From NCBI GenBank assembly GCA_019454045.1, contig SKCR01038129.1:1-64000 (forward strand): a stretch of DNA of 64,000 nucleotides. The letters are read 5' to 3'. Below the pieces are notes generated by a model, which searched no databases, was not told where the DNA came from, and was given only the letters and a program-made list of their open reading frames with translations. Shown one piece after another: positions 36,385 to 47,264 of the stretch. Both the position numbers and the translations under genes were made by a program. Numbering within the stretch: the stretch's first letter is position 1; each line of letters begins with the position of its first letter. The DNA comes from Zanthoxylum bungeanum (Eukaryota > Streptophyta > Magnoliopsida > Sapindales > Rutaceae).

Positions 36385-37661
36385 TTCGGTCAGTGAGATT
36401 GGGTCAGTGTGTCTTGTGATCTATGTGAGTGTGTGTAAAGTCTAGGGTGTGAAAAAGGGAGCTAGGGTTCTTTGAGTTGCTTCTTCCGTGAGTGTCTAGG
36501 TTAAAAGTGTGATGGTATCATAAGAGATTGAGAGTGTGTGCGTGACTGGTGTCTTTGTGTGGTGTGTTTCGGTAGGTCTGTAACTGGCTTGAGAGAATAA
36601 TAAAGATGGAAGAGAGAGGCGAGGGTTAAGGTTTTTTTTTGTTCCCTGATGGTGCCGAGTGTCTAGGGCTTTTTTTTGTGTTTGTTTGGTGATGGAAGGG
36701 TTACAGTTTTTATGTTGGTGCGGGAGTGAGTGGTATTTGTTACTTTGTTATTTTTTGTGAGGGGTTCTAGGGTTTGTGTGTTTATGTTTCACGTGGCTAC
36801 TAGGGTTGTTTGGTGCTGTTTCTTTCGGCTGGGGGTTGAATTTTGTTGCTTTCTTTGTGTCAGTTGTTTTGCTTAAGGGTCGGTGAGCAGCGAGTATCGT
36901 TTACTGCAGTGAATGTGCTTGATCAAAAAGTGAGAGAGAGTGAGCTTGGTGTTTTAGGGAGAAGAGAGCGTGAAGAAGGAATGGATTAGGGTTTCTCCTT
37001 GTTTTTTTGTTTTTGGTGAAGGGCCGGTTGGTGCCTGTTATTGGTGGAGTTTGTAACGTGAAGGGTGAAAAGTCTAGGTTTATGTGTGTGTTGTTTACGT
37101 GATTTGTGAGAGGGGGTTTCTGTCTTTTGTTGATGAGAGATATGAGAGCTGAGCGTTTGTTTTGTTTGTTTTTCTTTTTTTTTTTCTAGAGAGAGGAGTA
37201 AGGGGCGAGAGGTAGAAAAAGTGTGGCGAGAGAGAGATGAGAGAGCCGCGAGCCAAAATTAGGGTTTTTGGTTATGTCGTGAGTTCTGTTGGAGAAGAAG
37301 AGAGGGGAGGCCGTGTGAAAAATAAGAGAGAAAGCCTTCTTTAAGGTTTGAAAGTGTTGTGTTTTTTATAGTTGCAAGCTAAGGTTAGTGTTTCTATTAT
37401 TTGGAGAGGGCTTAGGTGTGTGGGCCTTATGAGTTGCATGGGCTTTGGATAGGTTGCGGGGGTTTTGGACCGAGGTTAATGTTTAAAACAGGAATTGACT
37501 AAGCGAACCTGAGGCTAACAAGTGGGTTTAAATTTGACGAGGTATTAATTTTTGGAATTTTCCCTTTCGCCATTCATTTCTCGCGATTTCTGTGACTAAT
37601 CGGGTAGTGCCTCCATACGAGGCTCGTTATTGGGCTTTATGCAAAAATACAATATCTTCAA
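36385..37661 (+). repeat. Segment A, copy 3 (end of macro-tandem)
   Basis: Starts TTTCGGTCAGTGAGATTGGG. Homology to the other A copies ends at about ACAATATCTTCAACA, where they read ACAGTGTCTACA. The break lies at the proposed LTR-like CTACA end, and segment D does not follow. Confidence 0.7.
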
Positions 37662-39681
37662 CAGGAAACTGAAAATCTCAAAACAAATCATGAAGTCTTT
37701 AAAACTAAAGTTTTTAGAAAAATCTCTTCATATGAAATCTCTTTATAAAACTGAACATTCTGAAAAATAACTTTGAATCTCTAGTTTCTGAAAACTATTT
37801 CTGAAATTTAGTTTCTGATAACTATTTACTAAAATCTGATTTCTGAAAACTATGTATTGAAATCTAAAAACTGAAAACTACTCTACATCTAGGAAAATGA
37901 CTCAACTAGATGTGTCCGGGAACAACTCAATCGGGTCTTTGAAACTGATGATGCCCAAGAAAACGGCTCAACTGAGCATCTCTGAAACTACTGGTGCCTT
38001 ACGCCCAGGAAAACTACTCAACTGAACGTAGAGCTCTATGTCCAGGAAAATGACTCAACTGAACATAGCCACTATTAGAGTCCAGGTACACGAACCTATG
38101 TTGTCATCCTAGATCTACATGTGCACATGTTCTATATATCCGTCAATTCTAGCTGTATCTCAAGTTATATAATAGGGTGAGGTTTTACCTCATGCCCCGA
38201 AAACATAAAAACTCATGCTTAAAAACTTTCTGTCTAAAACACATTTAGAAATGGCATAAAACATAAATTTCATGCAGTAACATCAATATAGAAATCTAGT
38301 GCCCTAAGGCATAAAAATAAGTCTGATATCAAAACTAAAACTTTAATAAATAAAACTAGTTATAGAAAAGAGGTCCATTCACAGTGATTGAGTCTGGCTG
38401 GCACTGGATCCTTGGTCGAAAGAGAATGTGATTCCTACAAATAACCTGTGGTCGAGAACTTGATTAGTATAGAAGGTGAAATAAATCTAACGATATGTCA
38501 CTAGATTTTACGTACAAGGTTTGCCACATTTATATTTTGATGTAAGATGTGTATATGAACTAATACAAGACCCTAAGGTTGGTCTCTAACGCTTTAGTAT
38601 GGTACTTAGGGTTTAAAACTGATTTGGTGAGGTTTTGGTCTCGCGTCATGTTTCCAAAAATGATTCTTTTCTGGTTCCTGTTAGTCGCTTCGTGACGCAC
38701 CGATAAATTTCTGGGCAAATTCTGCATCTTCTTCCTTCATGCGATTCCTATCCAATTACATCCCCAATGAATGTGTAACCAACTAAATACACCATCCACC
38801 AATTTTCATCAATTGTATATACTTAAACTACCAATTTATCATTATAAACTACTCATTCAATCATAAATCCATCATTTTTAAACCCACTTTAAACTTTTCA
38901 AATTCAAATATTTGACTCCATAATCCATTTCTTTATTTGTAATCTAACCATATATATCTCCTAACATGCTATTAACTCTAGTCTACCTTTATACTTTTAA
39001 AATTAAACAAATCAAGAATTGGGTTAAATGTTTTACCACTTTTCTGGGATTTCTTTATGCTCCAAGTTCTCCATGGATTGCTAAACTCATCCTTATTTCT
39101 TTTCTTCTTTTTCTTCTTATTTTCTTCTCTTTTCCTTCTTCTTCTTCTTTCTCTTCTCTCTCATTTTTCCCTCTTTTTCTTCTCTAGTTTTCTTCTTTTC
39201 TTTCGTTCCTTTTTTCCTACAAAATTGTTATTTGTGAATAGTGTGTTGTATCTATAGTAGGGGGTGTATGATATTTGGAAACTTAAGGGAAAAGTGTAGA
39301 AAAGTCAAGAAAAATTGAGATTTCTCTATTTTAGCCCCGAAATTACTATTCATCCAAGTTTTGGCATACATTTTTGACCTGGTTCTGGTCTGAATTTGAG
39401 GAAATATTTAACGTGGAAGTTGTAGGTCTCGGTATCAGCTTTCCGACGATATAAAATTTATAAAGATCAGAGATAGCATGAAAAAGTTATACCCCAAATA
39501 CTATGGGTGATCCAAATGAAACTTAGTACCATCTTGTCCCGAGACTTCAAGAAATTTACCGATCATCTTCAATATCGTACTAAGAGCATATTTGAGTCCC
39601 ATCCTTATTTATTTTACATGCCTTCATTCATTAATACTACAGTACTACAACATAATAGAGACTAAACTTCCGGTCGTTACA
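37662..39681 (-). repeat. Minus-strand LTR of Tekay/Del-like type, left end unclear
   Basis: The plus-strand right edge ...CCGGTCGTTACA reads TGTAACGACCGGAAGTTTAG on the minus strand, a usual Tekay/Del LTR start. About 2 kb long. Inside are four degenerate units with CCAGGAAAAYGACTCAACTG (37905-38070), a TATA-like CTATAGATAC on the minus strand (about 39246-39256) and a CT-rich stretch (39090-39210). Open frames there are low-complexity. No gag or pol. It is either a solo or a truncated LTR. Confidence 0.5.
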
Positions 39682-40259
39682 CTTTGGCCTGTTTATTGAA
39701 TCTTAATCTTAATGCTTCTTGTTGCCTGATCACCAATAAGATTGATGTGGTAAACTTAAAATAAACTTGGAAAAGAGATTTTAGGTTTCAGCCTTAGATT
39801 CAATAGCTCACGATCTCACATCTTAGAGATTTCCTTCCAGGATAGGAATATACCTGTCGGGTGTGGGTAGCCATAATTGGAACATGACCTTAATGAATTC
39901 AGGTAACTTAGTTAACATATGAATATAGTTAATTGGGTTATTTTGGGTGTTTGTATTCGACCATCGGAAGAGGCTTATGCATATCTTCATGTTCCAGGTT
40001 AACAACTAATTTATTACACATATCTTTTGTTTATTTTCCTTAGTAATTTCTTTTGTGTTTTTATTTATTTATTTAGCAGATCCACGTTTAACCAACCAAT
40101 CAAGCAATCATTTCCTCCTCCCTTTATTAGATACCTATAAATAAATAGAATCAATAATTAATAACAACAATAGAAATTGAGTCCTCATGGGATTGATATT
40201 TTTATACTACTTGAGCGACATGTGCGCTTGCGTTACGTGTGTTTATACACTGATTAAGT
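39682..40259 (+). repeat. 3' part of 5' LTR of Athila-like element
   Basis: Ends with GAGTCCTCATGGGATTGATA, a motif common near the 3' end of plant Athila/Tat LTRs, then ...GTGTGTTTATACACTG just before the primer site. The LTR start is missing: the Tekay-like LTR replaces it at 39681. The exact 3' edge is uncertain by about ten bases. Confidence 0.5.
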
Positions 40260-40262
40260 GTT

Positions 40263-40280
40263 TGGTGCCATTGTTAGGGA
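40263..40280 (+). other. Primer binding site, tRNA-Asp type, decayed
   Basis: TGGTGCCATTGTTAGGGA. The complement of plant tRNA-Asp used by Athila elements is TGGCGCCGTTGCCGGGGA; the five differences are all C to T or G to A. It lies just downstream of the LTR end. Confidence 0.6.
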
Positions 40281-40391
40281 CTTGTTTTTTCTTGAGTTAT
40301 TATTTTGAAGCTATCTAATTTACTTGTATCTAATTTTCTTTATTTTTTTGTAATTTTTATTTCTTTCTTTTATTTTTCAGGTGGTTGAAAA

Positions 40392-41204
40392 ATGGATCAC
40401 TATTGGGCGATGGAAGAATTACGAGCTTTACGAGGTGAAGATACACCACATATCTGGGAGCAGCAGTCTGATTTTCTCAAGCCTGTTATCTAGCATAATT
40501 ATCACTAGATGTTAGAACCAATCAATACAACATTTGCGAAACCATTTCAGAACACAATGGGGATATATGAGAGATGTGATGGTAACCAGCCGAGAGATCC
40601 ATGCATATACCAGTATAATTCAGGGTGGCAGAATTATCAGAATCCTTCATGGTACGAAGAACCAGCACATTTCACTGAACCTTATTCTCCATCTTATCCA
40701 CCATCCACCTACGATCTTCATCAAGAACCAGAACCATTAAAGGAAGATCGAGTGATCGACATGCTCAAAGATTGGATTAAAAAATGAAAAGTGGGATGTA
40801 ATTGATGAAATGTTTCATAGTAACACGACATCCATAAAAAGAATGATATATCAAACGAGACAATTAATAGAAAACCTGAGCTACATACCTCAAGGAGCAT
40901 TTTCAGAAGAAACTGATGAAGCCTTCGAGTACCAAGCATTTCATGATGACACCTTGACAGTGGAAGAGGCAGAGCAGTATCAACAATCAGAGGTATCAGT
41001 TTAGGAGCCCGAACCCGCGGAATCTCAATTTGATTTTTATTATTCATTCGGACTGTGATGAGGAACAAGAACCAGAGTTGTTTGTACCAACTACACCAAC
41101 AAGTGAGGATGAAACTCTGTATCCTCAAAATAAAGATCTTAAAGCATGCATTGCACTGATGTTTGAAGAAGAGCTACCCGAGCCGTTCATACCAACCCGA
41201 GTAC
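40392..41204 (+). pseudogene. Gag-position remnant of Athila-like element (left part)
   Basis: Acidic, proline- and tyrosine-rich frames follow the primer site: ATG at 40392, then 40509-40787 (92 codons, MLEPINTTFAKPFQ...), 40810-41004 and 41030-41204, with stops or frame changes between them. I do not recognise a conserved Gag domain, so the label rests on position alone. The sequence is interrupted by the Copia element at 41205 and resumes at 51051. Confidence 0.45.
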
Positions 41205-43056
41205 TGTTGGGTTTCTTGGTTAATCCCAAGATCAATATAAGCAATGAAATAGAATGAATACTCATAAGAAGTATGGCGGAATCATACTTACAAAGATCGG
41301 CTTTGGATGTGAAGAATCAACAAAAAATTTCCCCTTTGTAGAAGCTCTCGGCCAAGGTCTCTATTTGTGGTTGAAGATGATCAAGCTCCAAGCTTAAATG
41401 GATCCCAAGCTCTTGGTTCGGTGTCCCTATCACCTTGAAAATAATTTTCTTTCTCTTAGAGAAGGTCACGGCAATGACCCAAATTGAGAGAGAGAGTTTT
41501 TTGCTTTTTGTGTTTTTATTTTCTCAAAACAATAATGAAAATCCTTTACCAAAATATTTGGTATATCTCTCAAAAAGTCAACCAAAATTTTGGCTCCAAA
41601 AATCCATTAAATGCCCACACCAACTCTATTATGAATAGTGACTGCATGTCACTCACCAAAAAGGTGACTTGACATATATCACCAAAGTGACAAGTGATGT
41701 GACTCGCGATGTCACTTGTGGGCCCCACTTGATTCGAAATCCGAGTGGGCCCGCAAACACTCCCGGGCTAGGGTTCGCTAATTCCGAATTAACGAACTTT
41801 CGTCGCGACATAATTAAATAATTATGCCTAGTAAAATTACTATTCACACCGCTAACGAATTAATTCTAAATCAATTCGTTAGCCCGAATTAAAATCTAAT
41901 TTCGTTTAATATATCGAATATATTATTTTTATCGATTAATTCTAAATTAATTGTTTTCTCTCTTCAAATAGTACTTTATCCCAGATAAAGTCTCTCCCCT
42001 ATTAATCCCAGATTAATAGTTCGAATCATACTTCATCGGTGAATCTTCGAGAAGCAACCCAAGAGATCCCTGGATATGTTGGTAGTAAATTCGGTTTTCG
42101 GACTATCCGAACACGTACGTACCTCGTACTACATTTTTTCTGATTACGAGACATGGTTGGCTTCTAACAAAGGCCATGCCTACCCAATCCTCCAAAAATA
42201 TTCTTAATGGAATATACGATCTTTGTCAGGCGTAGTATACGTAGTATTGCGTATAGCGATCTAGTATCGGATGTCACATGTAAGGCTTGGGGCTGGAATA
42301 GTGTCTGCCCCGTACGAAGCATATATCGGATATCAAGCAACAAGTCTTTTTAATCGGATAATCATGACTTAGTCATATTATCCCGAAGGTTGCAACACAA
42401 TAGAGAACCAGTTCTGTATCCCTGCATGATCGTCATCTCCATATGACTGAAGTGATACTTCCGTCTTGACATCACATCCAATACACTACGATTCTCAATA
42501 TACCCAGAAGAGGCTTACACAGAACATGTTAAAGTCTTGGATGACCAAAACCAAAGCGTATCGATTGTCGCAAGTACTAGCGATGCAAGTCTCAGGTTAA
42601 GACCAAATACACCTACCCTGATCGGATTCCCATAGACACATAGTCACACTACCAATGGAATTCCACGAGGTCTATCCAGAGCGAAGCTGTTTTTTTACCA
42701 TCGGTAAACACAACCTCCTACCGCACTTGCATAAGTATCCTATACTTAAATATATGAGAACTATGTTGTTACGCTTCCATAACATGCACAAGTGCAATAC
42801 TAGTCTATTCTGCATTATCGATGTCCAATCTCGATAATACTGTGACTAGGAATGTTTTAATAATTAAACCATTTTGAATTGATACTGTCTCATATCTTAT
42901 CAATTCAGAACTAATCATAAAGACTTTTACGATTTATATATCCAAGTAAATAAATTACAAAATGAAAAAGGCAATTTCCATTGCTACATAGTTAATTTAT
43001 ACAAAAACCACAATGTCTTTTCAAATAGTGACGCTATGGGTCATAACTGTCCAACA
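41205..43056 (-). repeat. 3' LTR of S2 element (1852 bp)
   Basis: Plus-strand TGTTGGGTTTCTTGGTTAAT to ...GTCATAACTGTCCAACA. Palindrome chain at 41773-42017. Compared with the 5' LTR it lacks 37 bases (equivalent of 49465-49501) but keeps 95 bases (42606-42700) that the 5' LTR has lost. Confidence 0.92.
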
Positions 43057-43067
43057 ATCTCCCACTT
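43057..43067 (-). other. Polypurine tract
   Basis: Plus-strand ATCTCCCACTT, i.e. AAGTGGGAGAT on the element strand, directly before its 3' LTR. Confidence 0.85.
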
Positions 43068-43068
43068 G

Positions 43069-44870
43069 GCCTATAGCCAGTCACTCAAGCATCTAACACC
43101 TGAGCTATATACATGTCGCTCAAACTTTTACTGAGGAATAGCTTTCGTCAACGGATCTACAAGGTTGTCATCTGATGCGACCTTCTCGATCTTCACATCG
43201 CCACGATGTATGATCTCATGAATCAGATGGAAGTGTCAAAGAACATGATTGGATCGTTGATGAGATCGCGGTTCCTTAGCCTGCGTTATAGCCCCATTAT
43301 TGTCATAATACAATGGAACGGGCTCAGCTGCTAACGGAACTACTCCTAATCTAATTAGGAATTTTCAGATCCAAACTGCCTCTTTTGCTGCTGCAGCTGT
43401 AGCAATATACTCCGCTTCTATTGTTGAATCGGCAACAGTCTCTTGCTTGGAAGATTTCCAGCTTACTGCTCCGTTATTCAAATAAAATATGTACCCGGAT
43501 TGTGACTTACAATCGTCTTTGTTGGTTTTGAAACTTGCATCGGTATACCCGGTTACCTCAAGTTCTCCATCTCCATAGATTAAGAAAGCGTCCTTATTTC
43601 GTCTAAGATACTTAAGGATATTCTTAACCGCCATCCAGTGACCTTCACCTGGATCGGTCTGATAGCGACTACACATGCTCAAAGTATAAGAGACATCAGG
43701 TCGCGTACATATCATGGCATATATGATCGATTCGACTGCCGAGGTGAACGGTATCCAACTCATGTTGTCTCTCTCATATTGAATTTTAGGACACATGTCC
43801 TTAGATAGAGTGACGCCATGTGACACTGGCAACAGTCCCCTATTGGACTGATCCATGTTGAATCTCTTCAACACTTTGTCAACATATGTACTCTGGGAGA
43901 GTCCAAACAGCTTTCTAGATCTATCCCGATAGATCTTTATTCCTAGAATAAAGGCTGCTTCTCCCAGATCTTTCATGGAGAATTTAATGAAAGCCAAGCT
44001 TTCACCACGCGTTAACATGAGAATGTCATTGCCAATAAGCAATACATCATCAACTTAAAAGACTATGAATATCAATGCGCTCCCACTAACATTCTTATAT
44101 ACACAAAGATCATCATCATTTTGAATGAAATCATATTCTTTTATGATCTCATCAAAACGTTGGTTCCAAGACCGCGATGCTTGCTTCAATCCATAAATGG
44201 ATCGATTTAACTTACAAACCTTGTTTGAAAGTCTTGGTATGTCAAAATCATCAGGCTGTTGCATGTAAATAACCTCCAAAAGGTTTCCGTTAAGGAAAGC
44301 AGTTTTGACGTCCATTTGCCATATCTCGTAATCTAAATATGCAGTAATAGCAAGCATTATCCGAATGGATTTAATCGTGGCAACGGGTGAGAAAGTTTTG
44401 TCGTAATCGACACCATGTCATTGGTGATACCCCTTCGCTATAAGCCTAGCTTTATACGTTTGTACGTTGCCATCCATGTCAGTCTTCTTCTTGAATACCC
44501 ATTTGCAACCAATAGGCTTTACGCCTTCTGGTGCATCAACCAGTGTCCAAACTTGGTTGGTGTACATGGAATCCATCTTGGACTTCATGGCATTTTGCCA
44601 TAAAGTGGAATCGATATCTTGTATCGCTTCCTCATACGTAGCTGGTTCGTTATCCTCAATGAGATTAATATCTACATGAGGTGAGATCAGAAACTCATAC
44701 CTCTCAGGTTGTTTCCTGACTCTCTCCGACCTACGCGGTCCTTGTGTAATCGTAGATTGTGGTACAGTCTCATCCCTGATGGACAGTTCGTGTTCTGTTA
44801 AGAATTCTGTGCCAGGAACAATATTACTTCGATTTTCATCGAGTTCTACTTTCCTCCCACTTATCACTAC
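43069..44870 (-). pseudogene. Copia reverse transcriptase / RNase H, interrupted
   Basis: Pieces in order on the minus strand. 44418-44867: linker and RT start, with WTLVDAPEGVKPIGCKWVFK. 44055-44357: RT palm, with QMDVKTAFLNG and SIYGLKQASRSWN. 43365-44042: RT end and RNase H, with TGYTDASF and ETVADSTIEAEYIA. The pieces are separated by an in-frame TGA near 44418, by a TAA at 44055-44057 that falls exactly on the tyrosine codon of the YVDD box, and by a TGA at 43362. Downstream (43275-43345) the RNase H block with YYDNNGA is still readable in another frame. Dead as it stands. Confidence 0.88.
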
Positions 44871-45035
44871 ATTTAGGAATTCCTTCTCTAGGAAAACCGC
44901 ATGTACAGCAACAAATACTTTGTTCTCTTATGGGTGATAGAAGTAATATCCTTTGGTTTCCCTATGATATCATATGAATAGGCATTTATCTGATTTGGGT
45001 TGAAGTCTGGTACCTTCCAAACGTTTGACATATGC

Positions 45036-46150
45036 CTAGTAATCCCAAATCTTCAGTAATGAGAAACTCGGTTTCTTTCCTGTCCATATCTCATACGGTG
45101 TCTGTTGAACAGACTTTGACGGAACCTTATTCAAAATAAGTATTGCACTTTTCAATGCATATCCCCATAAGGAAATAGGTAGCTCTGTGCGACTCATCAT
45201 AGACCTTACCCTGTCCAACAAAGTTCGGTTTCTCCGTTCGGATACACCGTTTAATTGTGGTGTTCCAGGAGGAGTCCACTGTGAAAGAATACCATATTCT
45301 TTCAAGTAATCAAGAAACTCATTGCTCAAGTAATCGCCACCACGGTCCGACTATAATGTCTTAATACTTTTACCGGTCTGTTTTTCTAGTTCGTGTCGAA
45401 ACTCTTTGAATTTCTCAAAGGTCTCCGACTTGTGTCTCATAAGATACACATAACCATAACGCTATGCATCATCTGTAAAAGTTATGAAGTATTCGTATAC
45501 ACCTCTAGCCTGGCTAGATATAGGCCACATACGTCACTATGAACGAGGGCTAACAGTTCGGTGGCACGTACACCTTTACCGTTAAAAAGTGATTTAGACA
45601 TTTTACCTAATAAATAAGATTCACAGACGTCATATGAATTTTGATCAAATCCGTCCAAGTACCCACTATTCGAAAGTGTGGATGTACGTGTCTTGTTTTT
45701 ATATGTCCCAGATGACAAGGCCACATATAATTTTCATCTTTGTTACTTACTTTAAGCCTTTTGTTTGTTACATTATATGCTTGAGATTGATTTATATTCA
45801 AAATATAAAGGCCATTATTTGCATCAGCTTTGCAAATTTCTATATCATTTTTATACATAAAACACCCGGTGTTTCTAAATATAAATGTATACTCGCATTG
45901 GGTTAACGTAGATATAGAAATTATATTCATAGTCAAACTAGGTACAAAATAACAGTTTGTAAGTTCAAGTACATGCCCCGAGGGCAGTTCCAAAACATAA
46001 GTGCCCACGGCCAAAAAGGCAACTCTTGTCCCATTCCCGACGCGTAGATCAATCTCCCATGAGGCCAATCTCCTGCTAATCCGTAGATCCTGCACATCAG
46101 TACATATGTGAGTACCACAACCAGAATCAAAAATCTAATTTTTAAAACTA
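45036..46150 (-). pseudogene. Copia protease and integrase, interrupted
   Basis: The protease active-site motif DSGCGTHIC is at 46102-46128, with an in-frame TAG a few codons upstream. Integrase pieces: 45607-46095 (end of protease into the zinc-binding region, with CHLGHI), 45482-45724 (KSLFNGKGVRATELLALVHS) and 45036-45329 (SQWTPPGTPQLNGVSERRN, the end of the catalytic core). They lie in different frames. These motifs are typical of Copia integrase, which inserts the cDNA. Confidence 0.85.
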
Positions 46151-46159
46151 GAAGTAGAC

Positions 46160-47031
46160 ATGTTTATTTCTATAACAAACATACCTGAAGCCGGTGCCTT
46201 GCCCGCTTTAATCTCCTTCATGTGTGCCTTGTACTCTTGGCAGTCACGCTTCCAGTGACCCCGTTTGCCGCACTGTAGACATACATCTTGAGATTTGTCC
46301 TTGGGTTCCCAGAACCCTTTGATGATTTGGCCTTGCCCTTGTTCTTATGCTTCTTCTTCTTAACACCTCCAGTCGTCTTGGGCCAAGCCCTCAAAGTCTG
46401 AGATGTCGAAGCAAAGTGCGCCTCACGCTTCTTGCCTTTTAGAAGCTCATTTTCTGCCTCTTTCAGAATGGACATTAACTCTCCAAGAGTATCATCTTGG
46501 TTCAGCATATTATAGTTCATGATGAACCCACTCCAAGTGTCAGGGAGAGACTGCAAGATCAAATCTATGGAGGTCTCTGCCTCGAAGACAACGCCCATCT
46601 GAGACAGTTGCTCGATGTCAGCAATTATCTGTGACACTGGTGCTCAACAACGTACCCTCTGACATACGTGCACGGAAGACCTTCTTCTGCAACTCATATC
46701 TTTGCGATCTAAGATTAGATCGATGAAGATCGTGCAACTTCACTAACATGTTATAGGGATCCAATCCCTTATTCTATCGACGGAATTGCTGAGTCATGGA
46801 AGCAAGCTTAATAGACTGAGCGGTGCAGTTTTCATCACTGTGAGTCTTCCAAAACTCACGCTCAACTATTTCCTCAGGTCCGGGCTTAGGCCCAAGAGGT
46901 CTATCTATCGTATAGAGTAAGTTCTCGGATCCTAGAATAATTCTGAGATTCATCTCCTAATCCGAAAAATTCGTGCCATTGAAGACATTGTCATCAATGA
47001 TAATGTCCCTAACACTGTTCTTTCCAGTCAT
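46160..47031 (-). pseudogene. Copia gag with zinc knuckle, interrupted
   Basis: ATG at 47031 (minus). The first part (47031-46650) has stop codons after about 24 and 82 codons. 46218-46637 is open for 139 codons with the Gag segment SLPDTWSGFIMNYN and a lysine-rich stretch. The zinc knuckle C-x2-C-x4-H-x4-C (CLQCGKRGHWKRDC) is at 46240-46281 in a shifted frame. Gag packages the element RNA into particles. At least two stops and one frameshift make it non-functional. Confidence 0.85.
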
Positions 47032-47198
47032 TTTAATTACGATAATCCAATTATTCAATTAACAATGTTTTGGGTACAGTCTAACTGTTAAAAGAAAAAT
47101 AAAATTATATTAGTCCAACTAATAGTATAATTGACGAAATAATTTGAAAGCGCGTAAAGCTAAGTATTTGAACGAAATTGCAAATTCAATACTAGCCT

Positions 47199-47264
47199 CC
47201 CACTATTTTTCGGCGAGCCTCTAACCCTCTGTTGAGTACTTGGGAAACCTAGTTTCCTAGTGGG
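47199..47264 (-). other. Conserved leader stem-loop upstream of gag
   Basis: CCCACTA (47199-47205) and TAGTGGG (47258-47264) enclose a hairpin GGAAAC-cta-GTTTCC. Loop bases differ from the S1 copy at 11136-11201 (cgt) while the stem is unchanged. The 10-base palindrome has decayed here to TGAGTACTTG. Confidence 0.6.

Noticed and set aside
38966..39257. Leucine/phenylalanine-rich membrane-like frames
   Set aside because: They translate a CTT-rich simple sequence of an LTR on its antisense side.
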